This document shows, in pieces, positions 32,114-41,226 of a stretch of 64,000 nt of DNA (position 1 is its first letter; each line of letters starts with the position of its first letter). The notes beneath the pieces were generated by a model. The model saw nothing but the letters and a program-made list of their open reading frames with translations. It did not search any database and was not told where the DNA came from. Source of the stretch: Agapetus fuscipes (Eukaryota > Arthropoda > Insecta > Trichoptera > Glossosomatidae); NCBI GenBank assembly GCA_951799405.1, contig OX637333.1, positions 29,904,785 to 29,968,784 on the forward strand, read 5' to 3'. The position numbers and the translations under genes are program-made.

Positions 32114-32395
32114 CCCTTGACTTATAGATTGGTATAAGGCTGACCACCCATCTAATCTAATCTAAGTTGCAAAGATATGTAACATTGAGGATTCACATTA
32201 CATGCATTCTCACAAGTGGACACGCACAAGTTCGCGCTTGCGCATGCTGCATGTGAACCTACAACATAAAAACCAAATCTCAAATGGACATACACCCTGC
32301 AACTCTTGCCGGCCTTCCCTGAAACAGGGGTGACATTGGCAAAGTGAACCATCTTTACAGCATGGGTGGGCAGCCGCATACCAACCTATAAGTCA
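32114..32395 (-). repeat. Repeat A (A3) inserted in an inverted repeat A stub
   Basis: 32114-32152 is a forward start of repeat A (CTTGACTTATAGATTGG). 32153-32395 is a complete reverse-strand A3 copy with CTAATCTAATCTAAG tail. Confidence 0.78.
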
Positions 32396-32492
32396 AGCCT
32401 GTCAAAATAAATAAGTTTCACTCGCCACACGCGAAATCCTTCAAAGATAGCGCGGCAAGAATTTACTCTTTATGCGTAGCTTAGTTGCGAAC
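32396..32492 (+). repeat. SINE-2 3' end
   Basis: AAATAAATAAGTTTCACTCG to GCGTAGCTTAGTTGCG. Confidence 0.65.
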
Positions 32493-32519
32493 ACGAAAAT
32501 ATTCATAAACATATTTTTT

Positions 32520-32760
32520 TCTGACGCTACGCCTCTGCCATTGAGTGTAAGCCGGCTAGTATGTTCCGTGATTCAGAATATAAAGTCGGATGTATGAGGG
32601 GGAGAGGGTACACCGGGAAACATACAGCTGGAGCAGAATAGTGACTTCTCGCGTCATCATGCCGCAGGTGGAAGATCATTAGCTGGTGTGGGGGGCGGCC
32701 GAATGACGTCATGGAACAGAGCTCAGGGAAAGCCAATGGTTATTGGCAACTAAACACAGT
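32520..32760. promoter_or_regulatory. GC-richer unique block with CRE and CCAAT pair
   Basis: A perfect CRE palindrome TGACGTCA lies at 32704-32711. CCAAT (32733-32737) and ATTGG (32742-32746) face each other about 25 bp away. The block is not repeated in the window. A candidate enhancer or alternative promoter; function not shown. Confidence 0.35.
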
Positions 32761-32924
32761 GTGAGGTCATGACCCCAAACAATAATACTGGCATCTCTAA
32801 TCTGATATGCAAAGATAAACTTAAATTTAGGATTCATATTTAATACATATCCACAAACATAAACGTGTAAGTTCGCGCAACTCAATTACAAGATTATGTA
32901 CCAAGAAAATAAATACATTGGAAA

Positions 32925-33190
32925 AAAACTTTTTTTTTTTTTTTTAAATATATGGTGCACAAAACTCCAATGAAACAAAAATCAAAATAATAATAAAAAG
33001 ACAATTTTTATAGTGCCGTTTTGTGATAAATTACTGCAAGGGCACTGTTCAACTGTTACGTCTCCGAAACATACATGTCTTCAATCCCGAGTTATATGCA
33101 CTTGCACTCTCTACGGCTCTTAGCTCATGGGGTATGGCATTCCACAGCACAGCGCCGGCTATGCAAAAGGCACGCAACGCAACTGGCAAC
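32925..33190 (-). pseudogene. LINE C-terminus and 3' UTR (L2/CR1-like)
   Basis: On the reverse strand it encodes FCIAGAVLWNAIPHELRAVE then YNSGLKTCMF, the RAFxxAGPxLWNxLP...LKTxLF signature of LINE C-termini. An AT-rich 3' UTR reaches a T/A run near 32930. Confidence 0.5.
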
Positions 33191-33199
33191 TAATTTAAA

Positions 33200-33277
33200 C
33201 ATTAGTGTAACTTCTTACCTGCGTTATCCCCGAAGAGGTCGCATGTGGCGATTCGGGACCTATTTATTTTTACGGGC
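33200..33277 (-). repeat. SINE-2 3' end
   Basis: Reverse strand: CCGTAAAAATAAATAGGTCC to CAGGTAAGAAGTTACACTAA. Subtype with GAATCGCCACATGCG. Confidence 0.7.
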
Positions 33278-33351
33278 ACGATCCACGCATTTATTAGATC
33301 GTTTTGGAACTATCAATTTATCACAGCAGTGCTAATCAAAATAAAATTAAA

Positions 33352-33619
33352 TTAGGCTGATTTATTTGGTGAGCGCTGTTTTTGTGTGTATCACACCTCA
33401 AGAGCCCTCTGCGAGCTTGGTCGTCGCTGTAGAAAGCGCCAATTCTCAAGCACGACCCAGTTGCTGTAAGGCTGGATGGACCTTTTGATGACCGGTTCAA
33501 CCCAGCGAAGAGCAAATTTGAAAATATAAATGGTATATTTTTTGTGCTCCGCCGGGATTCGAACCCACAACCTTCCATTTACAAGTCCGAAATGTTACCA
33601 TTGGACTACGGACCGGTCG
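33352..33619 (-). repeat. SINE-1 with tail b, full length layout
   Basis: GACCGGTCCGTAGTCCAATG (33617) to tail b (GAGGGCTCTTGAGGTGTGAT, AAACAGCGCTCACCAAATAA). It lacks a short body segment. Confidence 0.87.
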
Positions 33620-34298
33620 GATTACTTGCAGGCCACTGAGTCCCTCCCACAAAGCTCTGAATAAATGTAATTAAGTATAATGTCTCCCATCAAATCAAAA
33701 ATTGGTTGCATATTCGTAAGTCAGCTGATGTACATCATATTGCCTGTTAAAATTCCATCATATTATTACTCGCTTCCGAGAAATATTTAACCGAGGTCCT
33801 CACCAGAATTAAGCAATCAAATCTGATGTGTCCATCAAATATTGATTGGAGGTTGGTGCAACGGGCCTTTGGTATAAAATCTTGTAGGTATTTTTGTATT
33901 CATGGGTGTTATTTTAAAATTTCATACTTCCTGACTTCAAATTGCCTTAATATATAGCCTCGGATTACATTTAAGATTTTAGCTGACGATGGCTAAGAGA
34001 CCAAAACCGGCTTAAACTCATTATTTTTACAATCAGCAAATAAAAATATTACTAGATTATATTACTAAATATTCATTTAAGTATACATTTTTTTAAATCA
34101 GCTTATAATAATGTGGATGCAAAACCACACAACTGCATTTCATCTCATAAAAAATAAACAGGGGGGGCCAGTGCCGCAATGAACAAGTGCACATTTAGTA
34201 TGTCTGCTTGTATCTGCAGGGGTGACACTGTTGTGCAATCTCCATTATAAATATTAATATAGCGCAGGCGCGTGCAGAGCGTAGAGGCATTTTATTTA
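33620..34298. other. otp intron, unassigned
   Basis: Contains GCTGACGATGGCTAAGAGAC then CAAAACC (33981-34010), a weak relative of the CTGAAGA...CGAAA motif seen elsewhere. A MITE-H-like end, GCAGGCGCGTGCAGAG, sits at 34264. No exon. Confidence 0.35.
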
Positions 34299-34385
34299 TT
34301 TTAAGAAATTTAGGGAGTGAGGGAGACTCCCTAAATTTCAGAGACTCTAAGGGTCTATGACACTTGTTGTAGTGCCGCAGAGGTG
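34299..34385 (-). repeat. SINE-1 tail a only
   Basis: Reverse strand: CACCTCTGCGGCACTACAAC to the TTTCTTAAAATAAAT end. It is a tail without any SINE-1 body, so it could derive from the partner LINE instead. Confidence 0.6.
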
Positions 34386-34476
34386 AAATACATTTACACA
34401 TACACAAAAATATATATTGTTATGTGAATAGCAAATGCATATGAATATTTAGGTGGGAAGGTATATCATTTACATT

Positions 34477-34774
34477 GACCGGTCCGTAGCTCAGTGGTAA
34501 CACTGCGGACTCTGAATGGGAAGGTTGTGGGTTCGAATCCCGGCGGAGCACAAAAAATATACCATTTATATTTTCAAATTTGCTCTTCGCTGGGTTGAAA
34601 AATTCATAAACCTTTACCAATGACCTTACAGCAACTGGGTCTTGCTTGAGTATTGGCGCTTTGTAGCGACGACCAAGCTCGTACACCTCTGCGGCACTAC
34701 AACAAGTGTCATAGACCCCCAGAGTCTCTAGAATCTAGGAAGTCTCCCGCACAGGATTTCTTAAAAAAAAAAAA
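34477..34774 (+). repeat. SINE-1 with tail a, full length
   Basis: GACCGGTCCGTAGCTCAGTG, B box GGGTTCGAATCC, a body lacking one copy of the GACCGGTCACC block, tail a, and an A-run of about 12. Confidence 0.88.
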
Positions 34775-35089
34775 TTATAGCTGATGAGAGTTGTATATAA
34801 GTACGATTAATTATTGTAGGTACCTAGGGTAAAGAAATTTTAGAAGGAAGCCACTAGATTATCTGCTTCGAGAATATTTTAGTGAAATCCACCTCTAGTA
34901 ATTTATATTGCTGAGGTGTAAAAGGGCGCGAACAGCTTGCAGACAGACAGTCTTCATACGACACTCTACTTTTAAACATGAAAGTCAGTATAAGTGAACA
35001 CAAACCATCTGTGAAATAATGTAAATTGCTAAACCATAAATTTGAGTTGTAAAAAATAAATATAACTGTAAAAATAAATCTAAGTATAA
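34775..35089. other. otp intron, unassigned
   Basis: No repeat or exon recognised. Confidence 0.35.
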
Positions 35090-35575
35090 CGCAACTAAGC
35101 TACATATATCTATAGTGTAACTTCTTGCCTGCGTTTCCCCGAAGGGGTCGCATGTGGCGCTTCGGGACCTATTTATTTTTACAGGTAAGGGGGCCGGCCT
35201 CACACCAACCACTTTCAGTTGAAGTAGGGGTTTTCCCAGCTCCCGGGGGGGCTGGTTCTCATTTCTTGTGAAGGCTGAGTACACCTTTGAGATCCAACCC
35301 TTGCTCTCGGCATGAAATGCAAGCATTCTACCAATTGAGCTATCGACCTTTTTACGAGCTTGATCGTCGTCGCTACAAAGCGCCAATTCTCAAGCAAGAC
35401 CCAGTTGCTGTAAGGCTGGATGGACCTTTGGTGACCGGTCATTGGTAAAGGTTTTATGAATTTTTCAACCCGGCGAAGAGCAAATTTGAAAATATAAATG
35501 GTATATTTTTTGTGCTCCGCCGGGAATCGAACCCACAACCTTCCCACTCAGAGTCCGAAGTGTTACCACTGAAAT
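35090..35575 (-). repeat. Composite SINE: SINE-1 head and body joined to a complete SINE-2
   Basis: On the reverse strand the SINE-1 head (35575) and body run to CAAGCTCG near 35360. AAAAAGGTCG then opens a SINE-2 head (ATAGCTCAATTGG) and the SINE-2 continues to TAGCTTAGTTGCG at 35090. This is the clearest two-headed copy. Confidence 0.8.
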
Positions 35576-35589
35576 AGTATAAAATAGAT

Positions 35590-35650
35590 ATATTGTAAAG
35601 CAGACCAGTTTTTAATTTGAAGACTATTTGAACCCTAAAAACATAACAAA
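35590..35650 (+). repeat. LTR 3' end fragment
   Basis: AATTTGAAGACTATTTGAAC, CCTAAAAACATAACA. Matches the ends of the solo LTRs at 37070-37515 and 50657-51119. Confidence 0.6.
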
Positions 35651-35812
35651 AGTTTGCCCTTTATCTTGAAATCATCATTCTTGATATTAATTTTCATGCA
35701 AACAATAACTCAAATTCAACCATTTTGTTTCTAAATCTTAACTTCAAGGTTAAATGCACATTTTATCAAATTTTGCCTACCTTATGGGTACATCTGCCTG
35801 TATGAAATGCAC
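35651..35812 (-). mobile_element. MITE-H, diverged
   Basis: Reverse strand GGGCGTGCATTTCATACAGG, then AAGGTAGGCAAAATTTG. Confidence 0.55.
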
Positions 35813-35989
35813 GCCCTTGATATACCAGTGCCCCAAGTATCTCTACCACAGAGTTTTACTATAAAATGCACATGAAGACTCAAAGTGCACCTATCGTGAG
35901 CGTTTAGCTACAACTCCTTGATAATCGGGAATTTCCTATGCGTGACGTCACATGGTCGAGGTATATTTCAAATGCTCGGACCTTATTGA

Positions 35990-36050
35990 AGATCGCTGCC
36001 ATTTTTTTCTGTCCTTGCATTTGCATAGTTCATTAATTTCATTCAGTGCA
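35990..36050 (-). repeat. RTE-1 ORF-end fragment
   Basis: Reverse strand: GCAAGGACAGAAAAAAATGG, the segment just before the RTE-1 stop codon. Confidence 0.5.
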
Positions 36051-36065
36051 TTCTAAATAATAGTA

Positions 36066-36356
36066 ATATTAAGATGATTTACTCGGTGAGCGCAGCTTTT
36101 TTGTGTATCACACCTCAAGAGCCATCTGCGAGCTTGGTTGTAGCTATATAAATCGCCAATTCTTGAGCAAGACCCAGTCGCTGTAAGGCTAGATGGACCT
36201 TTAGTGACCGGTATTTGGTAAAGGTATGACTTTGTCAACCCAGCGAAAGCATATTTGAAAATATAAATGGTATATTTTTAGTGCTCCTCCTAGATTCGAA
36301 CCCATGACCTTACATTTATGAGTCCTAAGAGCGAACCACTAGACTACGGACCGGTC
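36066..36356 (-). repeat. SINE-1 with tail b, diverged
   Basis: Head GACCGGTCCGTAGTCTAGTG (36356), body, tail b (CTCTTGAGGTGTGATACAC). Confidence 0.82.
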
Positions 36357-36451
36357 AAATAATAAACCAGGTCAAATATTCTGTACTTACTTAAAAAAAA
36401 TTCAACCATCATTCTGTTCATATTTTCGCATAAACTTAAAAAGATTAATAT

Positions 36452-36690
36452 GTAATCTAATCTAAGTTGCAAAGATATGTTACATTGGAGATTCACATTA
36501 CATGCATTTTCACAAGCAGACACGTACAAGGCACATGCCGCTTGTGAACCTACAACATAAAAAACCAAATCTCAAATGGACATACACCATGCAACTCTTG
36601 CCGTCCTTTCCTGAAACAGTGGTGACATTGGCAAAGTGAACCATTTTTACAGTGTGGGTGGTCAGACGCATACAAACCTATAAGTCAAGG
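36452..36690 (-). repeat. Repeat A, subtype A3
   Basis: Complete reverse-strand copy from TTCCTTGACTTATAGGTTTG to CTAATCTAATCTAAG-type tail. Confidence 0.82.
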
Positions 36691-36767
36691 AAAGAATAAT
36701 TTAATGATATTTTCTATCGTCCATCAGATTTCAATTTCGACTAAAAAACTGCCCTCCCCCCGCCTTG

Positions 36768-36835
36768 GCATTTGAACCCGTCACCCTCGGGTGTGAGGCT
36801 GCTACCACTGCGCCACATGTCGCAATTTTCCACGA
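36768..36835 (-). repeat. tRNA-Val-like sequence
   Basis: Reverse strand: A box TGGCGCAGTGG, CCTCACACCCGAGG anticodon-arm-like region and B box GGGTTCAAATGCC. Acceptor pairing is not convincing, so it is probably a SINE head or tRNA pseudogene rather than a working tRNA. Confidence 0.4.
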
Positions 36836-36977
36836 CATGAATCCTTACTTAAGGGCGAGTCTCTCTAACCAGAGGGGTCTAGCGGGACCTTCTGGGACAA
36901 CAACTCCCTAGGGGTCTGAATCAGAAACCAAGATAAATAAATATATTCACTTATAAACGACGAATATTGACCCACAC

Positions 36978-37069
36978 GCCATTTCGTCACCTTAGTGCTT
37001 CTTTGTCGTATCTCCAACAGAGGTAATTTCACAGGCGCGTGCACAGGGTATAGGCATTAAGACAAGTTA
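36978..37069 (+). mobile_element. MITE-G and MITE-H fragments
   Basis: 36978-37032 matches the MITE-G start (GTCACCTTAGTGCTTC). 37033-37069 matches a MITE-H end (CAGGCGCGTGCACAGGGTAT). A CGCCC at 37523-37527 may be the other MITE-H end, which would put the LTR inside it. Confidence 0.45.
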
Positions 37070-37515
37070 TGTTGTGTTTTAAGGGTTCAAAAAGTCTTCA
37101 AATTAAAAAAAACTGGTCTTCTTAAGAGGATTTTTATTTAAACTTAGATTTATTTAACAATTTATATTTATTTTTAACAACTCACACTTATGGTTTAGCA
37201 ATTTACATTTATTTCACCGTTGGTTCTCTTTCACTTACAATGTGTTTCTTGTTCAAAAGCAGAGCGTCGTATATAGACTGACTCCTGCAAGCCTCTTGCA
37301 GCTTTTTATACTCCAAAGATCGTAGTTACTAGAAGCCAATTTTTCTGGAACCTTCCAGAACTTACGTTTCAGCTTCTTGTGCTTCCAGTGCATAAATTTG
37401 AATATCTCTTGACCCTACGTACTTATAATAATTACTCCACCTCTCGTCAGCTATAACATATACACCTACCTATGTACCTAACATTTATATGTATTTGTTT
37501 TTTACTTACATAACA
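37070..37515 (-). mobile_element. Solo LTR, reverse orientation
   Basis: About 446 bp, TG...CA ends on the reverse strand (start TGTTATGTAAGTAAA). A TATA box (GTCTATATACG) is present. Flanks GTTA and ATTA are a possible 4-bp duplication. Homologous at its 3' end to 50657-51119. Confidence 0.65.
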
Positions 37516-37530
37516 ATTAATTCGCCCTAA

Positions 37531-37640
37531 CACATTCTGCATGTGGACCTACAGTAAAACCAAAATCTCAAATGAAAATAAGCACTGCAACTCTTGCCGA
37601 CTTTCCTTGAAACAGCGGTGACATTGGAAAAGGGAACGTT
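37531..37640 (-). repeat. Repeat A fragment
   Basis: 5' half of repeat A on the reverse strand (CGGCAAGAGTTGCAGTGC). Confidence 0.65.
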
Positions 37641-37677
37641 TTTATTTTGTAGTATGGGCACTGGAATGCCTCAGATA

Positions 37678-37870
37678 AATGCGGTTTTTTTTCCTATTTC
37701 GTACGAGAGAAAACACTACGAATGTGTGGAAATCCTCTAGTTTAGAAGTTGTTAATAAGCACTTCCTTATAATGAGTTCACTTACTATGAGAAGTTACAC
37801 CCAATAAAATGTGTAATCCAGGATTTCTCAAACCAGTGAATTAGTACTTATTCAGTTTAACCTTTAAGGT
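37678..37870 (-). mobile_element. MITE-P, diverged
   Basis: ACGAGAGAAAACACTACGAA, GAGAAGTTACACCCAATAAA and end TTATTCAGTTTAACCTTTAA. Confidence 0.65.
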
Positions 37871-37997
37871 GGCAATTATTTTACTGTAAAAGAAAAGCTC
37901 ACACCCAGTGGAATGACGCGGTGGATAAATAATATAGTAACAGTTACATTCACACTTTAAGTATTGTAATTGCAATCTTTAGATAAATTAAAAAAGT

Positions 37998-38695
37998 ACG
38001 ATGAGATGGTTCGGACATCTCGAAAGAATGGATGACGAACGACTAACGAAGAAAGTGTACAAAGAAAATGTGAGAGGAAAGCGCGGAAGGGTGTAACGAG
38101 ATGAATTTGTTTGTTTGGTGGAATGGAACATTAGATTTGAATTTGAATAAAAAAACGAAAACAAAAGAATGCAGAAAGACAGAAAAAAAGCTTCCCTGGC
38201 GGGAGAGCCACAAGCATGTGAATTTTGGTTATATAATCAATATTGCTGTGGTTTATTATATATACATTGTGATTGTGGATAAAATAAATAATTATATAAA
38301 TATTGTGATTGTGGATAAATAAAAGTGTTTACAAAGTTTTTGGTTCACTATCCTCTTTAGTAAGTGATATTATGATTCCTGGCGCTATGCACTCAAGCAG
38401 TCATAATTCTTCAGAGCACGGCCAAACACCTCATTGAAGATCCTTATAAAATAAATTAAGAAAAACCCTCACAATGGGAAGGCCAAGGAAAGAATGGTTA
38501 GACCAAATAGGTGAGATTGCGAAGGAATGGAACCTGCAGAGTGAGAATAAGAGAAGAGTATGTATGAAAAAGGTGATGAATATTAAGGAAATGAAAGTGG
38601 TTTGTAAGGACAGAAAAAAGTGGAGGCGCATCTGCGGAGGTACCGGCCACCCCTAGTGGAACGGCGGCAGGATACAGTACAGTACAGTACAGATA
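37998..38695 (+). pseudogene. RTE-2 C-terminal fragment split by a solo LTR
   Basis: 37998-38091 and 38474-38695 encode MRWFGHLERMDDERLTKKVY, then GRPRKEWLDQIGEIAKEW and ending CGGTGHP with stop. A (TACAG)n tail follows. The ORF is interrupted in the GRGRPRK segment by the LTR. Confidence 0.72.
38092..38473 (+). mobile_element. Solo LTR inserted in RTE-2
   Basis: 382 bp, TGTAACG start and CTCACA end. The flanks AAGGG (38087-38091) and ATGGG (38474-38478) are a 5-bp duplication with one change. Internal direct repeat ATTGTGATTGTGGATAAA. No coding region. Confidence 0.65.
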
Positions 38696-39019
38696 CCTCT
38701 CAAAAGCTTGATAATGTTAAGACGTTCTCAAAGTTCAAATGAAGCTCGCTTCTATTTCTGTCTGTAATACTTCATGTAGGTTTGTGAGAGAAAGCTCCCC
38801 CCTGCGCTTTCTCCCCCCGCTGTGCGCATGTGTCTGTGCGCATGCGCCTTCACAGAGCTGGCCACGCCCCTGGGGAGGCTTTACGGCCAGCGGGCCTGAT
38901 CTAGCGCAACCTTAACGCTTCGTAACGACTGGCAGCTTCAATTATACGAGCTTTCATGGAAACGATGAAGCTGGCATATCAAAGGCCCATGTAGAAAGTT
39001 TAAAATAATTGTTATGTAA
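38696..39019. promoter_or_regulatory. GC-rich unique block with NRF1-like site
   Basis: TGCGCATGCGCC (38837-38848) fits the NRF1 palindrome, preceded by TGTGCGCATGTG and followed by CCACGCCCC. No ORF and no repeat match in the window. Promoter or enhancer role is inference. Confidence 0.3.
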
Positions 39020-39211
39020 CGCAATTAAACGCAACTAAGCTGAACATTTAGTGTGACTTCTTGCTGTGTTATCTCCAAAGTGGATATGCATGTGGCGAGT
39101 GGAACCTATTTATTTTTACAGGTACGGGGGCCGGCCTTACGCCACACAAGTGGGGGGTTCCCAACTCCCCAGGGGCCTAGTACTCATTTCTTGTGAAGTC
39201 TGAGTAAATCT
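39020..39211 (-). repeat. SINE-2 without head
   Basis: Reverse strand: ACTCAGACTTCACAAGAAAT to TTCAGCTTAGTTGCG. Confidence 0.75.
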
Positions 39212-39213
39212 AG

Positions 39214-39895
39214 CCGGTATTTTTTTAAGGAATCCTGTGCGGGAGGCTTACCAATTCTTGAAAGTCTTGGGGGTCTATGTCACCCTGGAAGGGTGCCGCA
39301 GAGGTGTTGCTTGAGTTCTTGCTTCTATCGTGAGGCGCTGCAAGGAAGTGGTGATTGATGTTGGTTTTGAATAAATCGGATTAAATTGGGAAGGGAACAC
39401 AGATACTGGTAGACCATTCCATAAACGGGCAGTTTGGCAAAGGAATGAGTCATGAAAACGCCAAGTTCTCATAGTTTTGAGATCGACTGCAAAGGGATGA
39501 ATGAGAGTCGTCCTACGAGTTTCCCTTTCTGAAATGCGAGGGGGAGGGATTAAAGAATGGAGCTCATTAGAACAAGCTCTCATTTGCAACCTCACTGCCC
39601 TCATTTGCACAGAATCTAGTTGGTCACTCAATTTCTTGGACATACCAGACCAGAGATGGCTGCCATACTCGATAATGGGCGGATTTGGGATTTATGCAGA
39701 GTCAATAACTGGGCTGAAGTAAAAAAACCTACGGGCTCTGTATAGTATGCCGAGTCGCCGGAAGGCGGAAGTTGTGCGAGACTCAATAGCATCATGGTAT
39801 TTTAGCTCTGATGAAAAAGAAACACCGAGAAGATTCAAGTGTTCATGTTTAGAAAGAGAGACGTTGTTATTTACAAAACCCTAGCCGCCAACATC
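39214..39895 (-). pseudogene. LINE-J 3' end: reverse transcriptase C-terminus and 3' UTR
   Basis: The reverse strand encodes LNLLGVSFSSELKYHDAIES, FRRLGILYRARRFF, EYGSHLWSG, LDSVQMRAVRLQ, IHPFAVDLKTMRTWRFHDSF and TARLWNGLPVSVFPSQFN, ending with a stop at 39275. This is the thumb/C-terminal part of a LINE RT of the Jockey/CR1 group. A stop lies near 39700 (after PVIDSA). The last codons and 3' UTR (39214-39304) match SINE-1 tail a almost throughout, so LINE-J is the likely mobilising partner. Confidence 0.75.
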
Positions 39896-39923
39896 ACAGA
39901 TTAACAGCCATTTATTACTATCC
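39878..39923 (-). repeat. Duplicated RTE-1 ORF-end segment
   Basis: AACCCTAGCCGCCAACATCA and following bases recur at 40259-40300. The pair flanks the RTE-1-derived insertion and looks like a long target duplication. Confidence 0.5.
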
Positions 39924-40335
39924 TAATCTAATCTAAGCTGCAAAGATATATATCATTTAAGATTTACACTAAATGCATTCCCACAAGCAGATATGTATAA
40001 TTTCGCGCTAACACATGCCGCATGTGGACCTACAATATAAAAACCCAATCTCAAATGAACATAAGCCTTGCAACTCTTGCCGTCCTTCCCTGAAACAGGG
40101 GTGACATTGGCAAAGTGAACCAATTTTTATATTATGGGTGGTCAGCCGCATAACAACCTATAAGTCAAGGAACATACATGACAAATTACATTTTTTAAAT
40201 CAAAGAATAAAAATAACAATATATACATGGACATAAAAAACTAAATCATAAAACCAATTTCACTTTAACAAACCCTAGCCGCCAACATCACAGATCAACC
40301 GCCATTTCTTTCTATCCTTGCATACTTCTTTCATT
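39924..40335 (-). mobile_element. RTE-1 3' end: ORF end, UTR and repeat A
   Basis: On the reverse strand the ORF end (40335-40263, ATGAAAGAAGTATGCAAGG) is followed by about 95 bp of UTR and then repeat A (40165-39924). It independently shows repeat A lying downstream of the RTE-1 ORF. Confidence 0.7.
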
Positions 40336-40964
40336 GAATTCTAATAAATAATTCTACAATACGTGGTGGTCTTCGTTGTCTTCGCGATCGCTCGCTGTTT
40401 GTAACTGAAACACTATAACTCGCCGTGATAATGCTTTCTGCTCTTGAAAGCGAAACGTCGGCAGATGAAAAGCTGCAAATAGACCATGTTCTAACCCAAA
40501 AAACACAGAAACAATTTGGTAAATGATAATATTCCCTGAAAATGATTAAATTAAATTAATCGAGTTGAATTATTTAAAATGTCGTCACTCAAGTAATCCC
40601 CAGATTTAAGTTGCGAGGTAAGAAACAATTTTCGCTCCGTTTCCCCGCACAGATATGTATTTCCCTGTCTTCAGGGATTATGTGGGCCTAGATTCAGGCG
40701 CGCCTTTCACTTGGGGGCCTACTTAACGGCGCCGTTAGGATTAAACACAACGCAAAGGTGATCTCCTTAATCTTATAGACTCCTGGTACATTTAATTAAA
40801 TATTTCGCTGTATGAGTCAATGAAAAGTTGTCTCTTCTTAAAGGAAAGGCGGCAGAATTTGCTATATATTGCTGTTATATGTTTACGAGTCCTAAGCGTT
40901 AACCACTAGACTACATACCGCTCACAGTCATAGATTTACTTAATTGCCGAAGTATATGATATAT
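40336..40964. other. otp intron, unassigned
   Basis: CTCTTGAAAGCGAAACGTCG at 40441-40460 recalls the fold-back motif family. No exon seen. Confidence 0.35.
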
Positions 40965-41023
40965 TCCTTGACTTTTAAGTCTATGTGAGGCTGATAACCT
41001 ATTTTGTAAAAATGGTTCCTTGA
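40965..41023 (+). repeat. Repeat A start fragment
   Basis: ATTCCTTGACTTTTAAGTC to AAATGGTTCC, cut where the next sequence begins. Probably the target of RTE-1 or another insertion. Confidence 0.55.
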
Positions 41024-41226
41024 AAAGAAGAAATAAAAAATCAAAATTGTATACCTACCTACCTACCTGTAATACCTACCTGATGAACATGGCAGAAGAC
41101 GTGAAATGGACAATTTGCACTTTTATATGGACAATCTATATTCTGTTTTAATTTTATGTTTTATAGCTGTATTTTTTATTTGTATTTTTAAACTCACTTT
41201 AGTTCTTAACATTTTGTTTTGTAGCA

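Noticed and set aside
36768..36835. Functional tRNA-Val
   Set aside because: The anticodon-like arm and B box are suggestive, but acceptor and D-arm pairing are poor.
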